This document shows, piece by piece, positions 1 through 5,281 of a stretch of 5,281 bases of DNA. This stretch comes from Nitrospiraceae bacterium (GTDB lineage: Bacteria; Nitrospirota; Nitrospiria; Nitrospirales; UBA8639): NCBI GenBank assembly GCA_003523945.1, contig DOFS01000310.1:1-5281 (forward strand), written 5' to 3'. Under the pieces are notes generated by a model. The model was not told the origin of the DNA and did not search any database. It saw only the letters and a program-made list of their open reading frames with translations. How positions within the stretch are numbered: position 1 is the first letter of the stretch; the number at the start of each line of letters is the position of its first letter. The position numbers and the translations under genes are program-made.

Positions 1-1250
1 CGATTGCCGGCGGCAAGGGCATTGCGATCGGGTTGCTCGTCAAAGCCAGCGAGGTTTTCCATGGATTGTCGATTGTGAATACGTTGGTCTTCGACAAGAC
101 GGGCACGCTCACCTACGGTCGGCCAACAGTGACGGATTTAGTCCCCATTGGCTCTGATCGTCTGGAATTGTTAAAGGTCGCCGGGGCGGTAGAGGCACCA
201 TCCGAACACCCGCTCGGTCAGGCCATCCGCTTTTTTGCGGAGCGAGAAGAGGTGAACAGCGCTGCGGTGGAGCAGTTCCGGGCGTGGCCAGGCAAAGGCG
301 TGTCAGGCACGGTCCAAGGCGCGGAGGTGTTCGCTGGCAAGCCTTCATTCATTGAGGAGCGTGGTGTCACATTCACGCAGGACGTCCGCACCCAGATAGA
401 TCAGCTCAATGATGCAGGGAAAACGGTGGTGGTGATCGTTCGCGGAGGCATGCTGGTGGGACTCGTGGCCCTGCAAGATACGCCGCGGCCGGGGACCAAA
501 CGGCTGATCGAGAAGCTCCGCGAGCGGGAGCTGAGAACTGTGATGCTGACGGGTGATGCCCGGCGGGTGGCGGAAGCGATCGGCACGACGCTTGGTGTGA
601 ATGAAATTCACGCGGAATTACTGCCGCCAGAGAAAGTCGCGGCGATTGAAACCATGCAACGCGAGGGTCGGAAGGTCGCGATGGTGGGGGATGGCATTAA
701 CGATGCCCCGGCCCTCGCGCAGGCCGACGTCGGGATCGCAATTGGCGCCGGGACTGATGTCGCGATTGAATCGGCCGGCATCATTCTGATCGGCGATCGA
801 CCAGATGACGTCCTCAACGCCTTGACGTTAGGCAAAGCCAGCTACCGCACCCTCACCGGTAATGTGATCGTCGCGGTGCTGCTCAACATCGTAGGCATGC
901 TGTTCGCCGCGTTCGGGTATGTCACCCCCCTGTTTGCGGTTTTGTTCATGGTCGTGAGCATCTTTGCTATCCTCCTCAACACACTCAGGCTCCGCTGGAT
1001 GAAGCTGGAACGGGAGGCCGTTCCGGAGTCTGCCGCACTGGCTGAGCGGGAATTCCTCATCCCGAATATGGTGTGCGAGGACTGCGCGACGAAGATTCAG
1101 CAGAGCCTGCAAGCCGTTCCGGGGGTGCGCGATGTAAAATCCAAGGTGGCGCAAAAACATGTCCGGGTCACCTATGAGCCCGCGAAGATCCCGGCAGAGC
1201 GTCTCAAGGAAGTGATCGGCCAAGCGGGGTTTACCGCCTTAGAGGCGTAA
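1..1250 (+). CDS. Heavy-metal (copper-type) P1B ATPase, C-terminal part, with C-terminal HMA domain
   Basis: Partial gene: the frame is open from position 3 with no stop, so the start lies upstream. The TTG at 33 is an internal Leu codon, since the preceding codons (IAGGKGIAIG) match the family's linker before the P domain. The product is an inner-membrane pump that exports metal ions using ATP. Counting the Leu at 33 as residue 1, the phosphorylation motif DKTGTLT starts at D21, the nucleotide-binding SEHP is at 57-60, TGD at 173-175 and GDGIND at 219-224. The last two membrane helices span about 276-318. A separate HMA domain follows at about 340-403 with the metal motif MVCEDC (C348, C351). 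P1B ATPases usually carry HMA domains at the N terminus, so the C-terminal one is unusual. The final helices keep an Asn (N285), a Met (M306) and one Ser (S309). They lack the Tyr of the YN pair and the second Ser of MxxSS seen in canonical CopA, so Cu(I) specificity is likely but not certain. The class is secure; a copA label would be an inference. Confidence 0.95.
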   Translation, partial: IAGGKGIAIGLLVKASEVFHGLSIVNTLVFDKTGTLTYGRPTVTDLVPIGSDRLELLKVAGAVEAPSEHPLGQAIRFFAEREEVNSAAVEQFRAWPGKGVSGTVQGAEVFAGKPSFIEERGVTFTQDVRTQIDQLNDAGKTVVVIVRGGMLVGLVALQDTPRPGTKRLIEKLRERELRTVMLTGDARRVAEAIGTTLGVNEIHAELLPPEKVAAIETMQREGRKVAMVGDGINDAPALAQADVGIAIGAGTDVAIESAGIILIGDRPDDVLNALTLGKASYRTLTGNVIVAVLLNIVGMLFAAFGYVTPLFAVLFMVVSIFAILLNTLRLRWMKLEREAVPESAALAEREFLIPNMVCEDCATKIQQSLQAVPGVRDVKSKVAQKHVRVTYEPAKIPAERLKEVIGQAGFTALEA

Positions 1251-1471
1251 AGCGGGAATTACCCATAAATGAAGCGTGAGTGTCGGACCTCCTTTAAGTC
1301 GGGATATTGCTGATTCCGATACCATCCAAGGCGTATTATCCGCACGCAGACGATTCATTGCATCATGATTCTGAAAGTACAGTTGAGCAAATCTGAAGGT
1401 GCGGCAGGAAGCTTCATCTTTTACGGATTGCCGAGTGTACCTGTACAAAACCCTTGCCCCGTGAAAATCTC

Positions 1472-1503
1472 TTGACTCTCCATTCGTTTGGAAGCTTTAT
1501 AGG
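1472..1503 (+). promoter_or_regulatory. Putative MerR/CueR-family-controlled promoter
   Basis: TTGACT at 1472-1477 is a near-consensus -35 box. TATAGG at 1498-1503 matches the -10 consensus at 4 of 6 positions, and the two are 20 bases apart. A spacer of 19-20 bases is the hallmark of promoters activated by MerR-family metal sensors, which untwist the DNA. Between the boxes lies an imperfect dyad, TCCA (1479-1482), six bases, TGGA (1489-1492), followed by AGCTTTATAG. This resembles CueR-type operators (ACCTTCC/GGAAGGT). The site sits about 95 bases upstream of the copper-binding protein start. The regulator gene is not in the window. Assignment to CueR rather than another MerR relative is inference. 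Confidence 0.55.
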
Positions 1504-1582
1504 GGACTCGTGTGAGGCATGGCGGCCATTGGAGCTATGACAAGGAGAGACCCGGAAGATCAAAAATTAAAATTTTTTCAGA

Positions 1583-1587
1583 AAGGA
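1583..1587 (+). promoter_or_regulatory. Ribosome binding site deciding the 1596 start
   Basis: AAGGA lies 8 bases before the ATG at 1596 but only 2 bases before the in-frame ATG at 1590. The spacing therefore favours 1596 as the start. The in-frame ATG at 1512 has no such site and would add residues with no family resemblance. Confidence 0.6.
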
Positions 1588-1595
1588 ACATGAGT

Positions 1596-1933
1596 ATGAA
1601 TGCCACAACCAGTCCCCAATCAAAGAAATGTCTCGATGCATGCGTCGAGTGTATGAAGATATGTTGGCAATGTGTGGCTGAATGCATCACCTTAGAGAGG
1701 AAAGGTCTTGTCAAATGTATCAACTATGCCTCGACTGTGCAGGCATCTGTGAGTTGAATGCGCAGTATCAGAGCCGCGGCTCGGAATTGAACACGCAGCT
1801 CTGTCACACCTGTGCGGAGATATGTGACGCCCGTGCAGCGGAATGTCGGAAAGGTAATACGGACATGATGCGGCAATGCCCCGACATTTGTCAGCAGTGC
1901 GCGGACGCATGCCGGCAAATGGCTCCGGTTTAA
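1596..1933 (+). pseudogene. Four-helix bundle copper-binding protein (DUF326/Csp-like), frameshifted
   Basis: Two overlapping frames together encode one family member. The first frame runs from ATG 1596 (MNATTSPQSKKCLDACVECM...) to about 1721, and alone would stop at 1755-1757. The second runs from 1721 to the TAA at 1931-1933. Joining them by re-using C1721 (equivalent to restoring one lost base) gives 112 residues, close to the usual length, with the typical join KCIQLCLDCAGIC. The repaired protein has 18 Cys (12, 16, 19, 23, 26, 30, 41, 45, 48, 52, 70, 73, 77, 84, 95, 99, 102, 106), mostly as CxxC/CxxxC along predicted helices, as in Csp proteins that store Cu(I) inside a helical bundle. 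There is no signal peptide, so it would act in the cytosol, like Csp3. A MerR-type promoter precedes it. The break may be a real mutation, a sequencing error, or a split gene: an ATG at 1715 in the second frame has its own AGGAAAGG nine bases upstream. Family assignment is strong; functionality is open. Confidence 0.88.
1698..1705 (+). promoter_or_regulatory. Possible internal ribosome binding site for the second half of the Csp-like gene
   Basis: AGGAAAGG ends nine bases before the ATG at 1715, which is in the downstream frame and would give a 72-residue polypeptide (MYQLCLDCAGIC...) carrying 11 of the 18 Cys. The sequence also encodes the helix-turn region of the first frame (ERKG), so the resemblance may be chance. 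Confidence 0.25.
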
Positions 1934-2321
1934 TAAAAATAAATAAGTGAAAGATGCATAGAGATCACCATTGATCAACCGGGGCGATTCTTCTTCATGT
2001 ACCATTCATTTATACTTAGTTTAAGGGCACTATCTCGAAAAAGAGGATTCCATGATTCGTTGTAGCTTCCATATAATGTTGGTTAGGATGGGGCCCCGAT
2101 TGAATAATGGATGGAGAAACTTTGCTTGTCCAATTTGAGTTTTCAAGCACAGACGAAAAGTATTGCCCATGTTTCTTATAATTTGCTACGCAAGTTTCAT
2201 TTTCTAATCTTTGTGTAATGGGAGTAGAACAGACAGAGGTTCTGAATATCCTAAAAAGAGATTCGGTAGGATTCCGAATGCCACGCATTAAACTTTAGCC
2301 TTCCCTCTCCCACCGGACGAC
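1934..2321. other. AT-rich convergent intergenic region, no convincing gene
   Basis: This stretch lies between the end of the Csp-like gene (+) and the small ORF behind cusA (-). Hand counts of the four 60-base lines from 2041 to 2280 give 27, 22, 18 and 25 G+C, about 38%, well below the flanking genes. A 90-codon minus-strand ORF (2016-2288) has no recognisable motif, and a likely terminator lies inside its first codons. GGGGCCCC at 2090-2097 is an isolated palindrome. I see no tRNA, insertion-sequence ends or CRISPR repeats. Confidence 0.5.
2253..2279 (-). terminator. Probable intrinsic terminator of the cus transcript
   Basis: Read on the minus strand, ATTCGG (2279-2274), a 7-base loop and CCGAAT (2266-2261) form a 6-bp stem, followed by CTC and then five T (2257-2253). 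The stem is short and the T-run begins three bases after it, so strength is modest. It lies about 43 bases after the small ORF stop and about 210 bases after the cusA stop, a sensible end for that transcript. Confidence 0.45.
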
Positions 2322-2429
2322 TCAGATACATGAGTGCGACAACCTGCACGTAAAAATTCTTCGCATGAAAGCAGAGGACACCAATGAGTTGACTCCTACT
2401 AACAGTTTCCAGCGTGATTGAATGTTCAT
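2322..2429 (-). CDS. Small 35-residue ORF downstream of cusA, hypothetical, possibly truncated
   Basis: ATG at 2429-2427 is preceded by AAGGAGGAG, an almost perfect Shine-Dalgarno sequence five bases away, and lies 58 bases after the cusA stop on the same strand. This implies translation as the next gene of the cus transcript. The product starts MNIQSRWKLLVGVNSLVSSA: a short polar/basic N-terminus, then a hydrophobic stretch, like the start of a signal peptide or a single membrane helix. It then turns basic and Cys-containing (MRRIFTCRLSHSCI) and stops at 2322. The change in character after about residue 22 suggests that the original gene was truncated or frameshifted. Another minus-strand frame stays open to 2251 (through AKNFYVQVVALMYLS), but I cannot assign either to a family. 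No function is proposed. Confidence 0.4.
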   Translation of the reverse strand: MNIQSRWKLLVGVNSLVSSAFMRRIFTCRLSHSCI

Positions 2430-2434
2430 AATCT

Positions 2435-2440
2435 CCTCCT
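2435..2440 (-). promoter_or_regulatory. Strong ribosome binding site of the small ORF
   Basis: AGGAGG on the minus strand, within AAGGAGGAG, five bases before the ATG at 2429. It is the best Shine-Dalgarno match in the window and is the main reason to take the short reading frame behind it seriously. Confidence 0.6.
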
Positions 2441-2487
2441 TGTGATTAGTGGTCCTCATTTTATGGAATTAAGATTGGCAAAACATA

Positions 2488-5281
2488 TTAACCCTTCAAC
2501 TTCAATTGCCTTCTTCGCCAGATGAAATACAGCGCGGGGATGACTAAGAGTGTGAGGATGGTCGCCGTGACCATGCCGCCGATCATGGGCGCCGCGATGC
2601 GTTTCATCACATCCGCACCCGTTCCTTGGGACCACATGATGGGGAGCAAACCCAGGATGATGGCAGAGGCGGTCATGAGTTTCGGACGGACCCGTAAGAC
2701 GGCTCCTTCAAGAACCGCCTCACGAAGATCGTTTATTGATTGGAGCCGGTTTTCCCGTTGCCGTCGAGCACAGGCTTCATCCAGAAAAATAATCATAATG
2801 ACCCCTGTTTCCGCGGCCACTCCCGCTAAGGCGATCATGCCGATCCATACGGCAATACTGAGATTATAATTCAAAAAATATAAATACCCGATTGCGCCGA
2901 CCACCGAAAAGGGAATGGTGAGCAGCACAAGTAAACAGCGAGGAACCGAATAAAAATTGAGGTACAGGAGGAGGAAAATCAGAAAGAGCGTAAGCGGAAC
3001 CACAATCAGGAGCCTTTTCTGTGCCCGTTCCATGTAGGTGTATTGACCGGCCCATTGAAGCGAGTATCCGGGAGGCAGCTTCACCTGCTGCTGAACCAAA
3101 GCCTTGGCTTTCTGAACATACGTACCAAGATCCTGGCCTGCTATGTCGACAAAGACGATGCTGGCCAACGAGCCGTTTTCGTCCCGCACCGAAGGCGGTC
3201 CCATGGAGGTGGAAATGGTGGAAAGTTGAGCCAGAGGAATATGTTCTCCGTTGGGCGTGGACACCAGGACACGGTTGAGCGCTTCCACATCCTGACGCAA
3301 ATCGCGCGGGTATCGAACGTTGATGGGATAGCGTTCCCGTCCTTCAATTGTCCAGGCAATATTTTTTCCTCCAATCGCGGATTCGATGACATCCTGCACG
3401 TCTCCAACGGTGAGCCCATAACGAGAAGCGGCAACCCGATCGACGTCAATATCCAGGTAGTATCCTTCCGTGACCCGTTCGGCATAGGCACTGCGGGTAC
3501 CCTTCAAGGATTGAAGGAGACTTTCGATTTGTAGGCCGATCTTCGCCAGTTCTTCCAATCGAGGCCCTAAAATTCGAATACCCAAACTGCTGCGAATGCC
3601 GGTGGCGAGCATTTCCGTTCTCGTTTGAATCGGCATCCACCAAATATTCGGCATGCCCGGAAATTTCACTTTCTGCTCCATTTCGGCAATGAGCTTGTCC
3701 CAGGTCATGCCGGGCCGCCAGTCTTTCTCGGGCTTCAGCGTGACGATAGTCTCGGCCATATTGAGCGGTGCCGGATCGGTCGCCGTGCGTGCCCTGCCCA
3801 TTTTTCCCATGACCTGGTCGACTTCCGGAAATTCTTTTAACAACCGATCCTGTGTTTGGAGAACTTTGGAGGCTTGCTTAATGGACATGCCCGGAATACT
3901 GGTCGGCATAAAAAGAATCGTGCCTTCATTGAGGGGGGGCATGAATTCGGAGCCTAATTGGTTGTAGAGGGGAATGATGCCAATCATGGCGACAACGGCC
4001 AAAAAAACCACCAGCCACCGGGCACGCACGACGCCTTTCAGTAAGGGGGTATACACCCATACCAGGAACCGGTTCAGAGGATTCCGGCCCTCGGGTGTGA
4101 TATTCCCGCGAATGAACCACCTCATGAATAAGGGTGCCAATCCGATGGAGACCAATGCCGCAAAAAACATCGCAAATGTTTTGGTATAGGCGAGCGGTTT
4201 GAACAACCGGCCTTCCTGCGCTTCCAGGGTAAAAATGGGTAAAAAAGACACCGTGATAATGAGCAACGAGAAGAACAGGGGCTTTCCGACCTCTTGGGCT
4301 GCGCGAATAATGACTTCTTCACGAGGTTCGGGACGACCTTGCCGCTCCCACTCCTCGAGACGACGGTGGGCATTTTCCACCATGACGATCACCGCATCCA
4401 CCATGGCTCCGATTGCGATCGCGATGCCGGCGAGGGACATCACATTCGACGTGACGCCCATGTAATACATGGCAATAAAGGATAAGAGAATCGCCACAGG
4501 CAGCAACAGGATGGGAACCAGCGCCGAGCGCAGATGAAACAAGAACACAAGGCTGATCACGCTCACGACGATGCTGATTTCGAGTAATTTTTCTTCCAGG
4601 GTGCCGATCGCTCGAAGGATCAGACTGGATCGGTCATACACGGGAATGATCCGAATGCCCTCGGGAATGGAAGGATTGATCTCCTTCAGTTTTTCTTTGA
4701 CTCGTTGGATGACTTCCAGGGCATTTTCCCCATAACGCATGATCACGATGCCCCCCACGGTTTCTCCTTTGCCATTTAATTCCGCAATGCCTCGTCTGAG
4801 ATCGGGACCGAACGTCACGGTCGCGACATCGTGGACGGTAATGGGCGTCCCTTCTTCGTCGGTTCCAAGGGACACGCTTCGAAGGTCATCAAGGGAGCGC
4901 ACATATCCCCGGCCTCGCACCATATACTCGCGTTCACTGGCCTCAATCACCCGGCCACCCACTTCATTATTACTGCGACGGACAGCCCCAATGACCTCCG
5001 AAAGGCCGAGGCCGTACCCTTGCAATTTCACGGGATCGACTTGAATCTGGTATTGTTTGACGAACCCGCCGACTGTCGCTACTTCTGCCACGCCAGGAAC
5101 GCTCTGGAGCCAATACCGGAGATACCAATCTTGAAAGGACCGAAGGTCGGCTAAACTGTGATTGCCATTTTCATCTACAAGGGCATATTGATAGACCCAG
5201 CCCACGCCGGTGGCATCAGGACCCAGGGAGGGAGAAATCCCCTCCGGAAGCTTTCCCTCAAGACCCTGCATGTATTCCACC
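2488..5281 (-). CDS. cusA: Cu(I)/Ag(I) efflux RND transporter permease CusA, N-terminus outside window
   Basis: Inner-membrane proton-driven pump of the heavy-metal RND family, which works as a trimer with a CusB-like adaptor and a CusC-like outer-membrane channel. The 930 visible residues lack about 110 N-terminal ones (usual length about 1045); the GTG at 5280 is an internal Val codon. GPDATGVGW is at 20-28. The porter domain follows, then membrane helices at about 232-430, a second periplasmic domain at about 440-750 and the last helices at 755-920. D295 in GAMVDA matches the proton-relay Asp (D405 of E. coli CusA). The three metal-site methionines are present: M458, M508 and M557 (E. coli M573, M623, M672), plus E510 (E625). 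The inner-membrane methionine pairs are also kept: M281/M892, M293/M371 and M300/M386 (E. coli M391/M1009, M403/M486, M410/M501). These mark a Cu/Ag rather than Zn/Co/Cd pump. The periplasmic pair M271/M755 is replaced by L161 and N640. E. coli numbering is from memory. A small ORF follows in the same direction. Confidence 0.96.
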   Translation of the reverse strand, partial: VEYMQGLEGKLPEGISPSLGPDATGVGWVYQYALVDENGNHSLADLRSFQDWYLRYWLQSVPGVAEVATVGGFVKQYQIQVDPVKLQGYGLGLSEVIGAVRRSNNEVGGRVIEASEREYMVRGRGYVRSLDDLRSVSLGTDEEGTPITVHDVATVTFGPDLRRGIAELNGKGETVGGIVIMRYGENALEVIQRVKEKLKEINPSIPEGIRIIPVYDRSSLILRAIGTLEEKLLEISIVVSVISLVFLFHLRSALVPILLLPVAILLSFIAMYYMGVTSNVMSLAGIAIAIGAMVDAVIVMVENAHRRLEEWERQGRPEPREEVIIRAAQEVGKPLFFSLLIITVSFLPIFTLEAQEGRLFKPLAYTKTFAMFFAALVSIGLAPLFMRWFIRGNITPEGRNPLNRFLVWVYTPLLKGVVRARWLVVFLAVVAMIGIIPLYNQLGSEFMPPLNEGTILFMPTSIPGMSIKQASKVLQTQDRLLKEFPEVDQVMGKMGRARTATDPAPLNMAETIVTLKPEKDWRPGMTWDKLIAEMEQKVKFPGMPNIWWMPIQTRTEMLATGIRSSLGIRILGPRLEELAKIGLQIESLLQSLKGTRSAYAERVTEGYYLDIDVDRVAASRYGLTVGDVQDVIESAIGGKNIAWTIEGRERYPINVRYPRDLRQDVEALNRVLVSTPNGEHIPLAQLSTISTSMGPPSVRDENGSLASIVFVDIAGQDLGTYVQKAKALVQQQVKLPPGYSLQWAGQYTYMERAQKRLLIVVPLTLFLIFLLLYLNFYSVPRCLLVLLTIPFSVVGAIGYLYFLNYNLSIAVWIGMIALAGVAAETGVIMIIFLDEACARRQRENRLQSINDLREAVLEGAVLRVRPKLMTASAIILGLLPIMWSQGTGADVMKRIAAPMIGGMVTATILTLLVIPALYFIWRRRQLKLKG

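Larger units (their letters stand above)
1251..1595. other. Intergenic region with the promoter and leader of the Cys-rich protein gene
   Basis: No gene is supported between the ATPase stop and the ATG at 1596. The first 220 bases show only a weak hairpin (1299-1319: stem of 6 bp including a G-T pair, no T-run), so no intrinsic terminator for the ATPase is evident. The right part holds a MerR-type promoter at 1472-1503, an approximately 85-base leader with an A/T-only inverted repeat at 1562-1578, and a ribosome binding site. A 69-codon minus-strand ORF at 1239-1448 resembles no family I know. Confidence 0.6.

Noticed and set aside
33..35. TTG as the start codon of the P-type ATPase
   Set aside because: The frame is open upstream to the window edge and the preceding residues belong to the family, so it is an internal Leu.
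828..1223. 131-codon minus-strand ORF antisense to the ATPase
   Set aside because: Opposite-strand shadow of a GC-rich gene whose sense frame carries clear family motifs.
1299..1319. Hairpin TCGGGA/TTCCGA after the ATPase
   Set aside because: Short, includes a G-T pair, and is not followed by a T-run; not a credible terminator.
1239..1448. 69-codon minus-strand ORF overlapping the ATPase stop
   Set aside because: No family resemblance and no good ribosome binding site; likely chance.
1512..1595. Upstream starts (1512, 1590) for the Csp-like protein
   Set aside because: No usable ribosome binding site spacing, and the added residues do not resemble the family.
1700..1757. Programmed -1 frameshifting as the explanation of the split gene
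   Set aside because: No slippery heptamer (X XXY YYZ) lies in frame near 1715-1721 and no obvious downstream stimulatory structure is visible; a lost base is simpler.
1963..1976. GATCA/TGATC inverted repeat after the Csp-like gene
   Set aside because: Five-bp stem without a T-run; too weak for a terminator.
2016..2288. 90-codon minus-strand ORF
   Set aside because: AT-rich, no recognisable motif, poor ribosome binding site, and a probable terminator overlaps its first codons.
3043..3534. 163-codon plus-strand ORF inside cusA
   Set aside because: Antisense to strongly conserved CusA sequence; no independent motif.
5278..5280. GTG as the start codon of cusA
   Set aside because: It falls about 110 residues into the CusA family alignment, so the gene continues beyond the window.

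Overview
The window is a copper/silver-handling cluster from a Gram-negative bacterium. An RND-type exporter needs an outer membrane, and the RND subunit here is of the CusA type. The combination of CusA, a Cys-rich cytosolic copper-binding protein and a P1B ATPase with a C-terminal metal-binding domain would fit an environmental lineage such as Nitrospirota. That taxonomic guess is weak, because there is no rRNA or other phylogenetic marker in the window.

Layout, left to right. Positions 1-1250 (+) hold the C-terminal part of a heavy-metal P1B-type ATPase whose 5' end lies outside the window. Positions 1251-1595 are non-coding and contain a likely MerR/CueR-class promoter (TTGACT, 20-bp spacer, TATAGG). 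Positions 1596-1933 (+) are a DUF326/Csp-like four-helix-bundle copper-binding protein gene with 18 Cys codons, broken into two frames by a single missing base near 1721. Positions 1934-2321 are an AT-rich stretch without a convincing gene; it holds a likely minus-strand terminator at about 2253-2279. Positions 2322-2429 (-) are a 35-codon ORF with a very strong Shine-Dalgarno sequence, possibly a truncated exported-protein gene. Positions 2488-5281 (-) are cusA, lacking about 110 N-terminal codons that lie beyond the right edge.

The likely joint role is this. The P-type ATPase moves metal from the cytosol across the inner membrane. The Cys-rich protein buffers or stores Cu(I) in the cytosol. 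The CusA pump, with CusB and CusC partners expected upstream (beyond position 5281), drives Cu(I)/Ag(I) from the periplasm or inner-membrane face out of the cell. The two plus-strand genes and the minus-strand cus genes converge on the AT-rich stretch. Hand-counted GC differs clearly between parts (ATPase lines about 67%, cusA lines about 47-55%, central stretch about 38%), which suggests a mosaic assembled from different sources.
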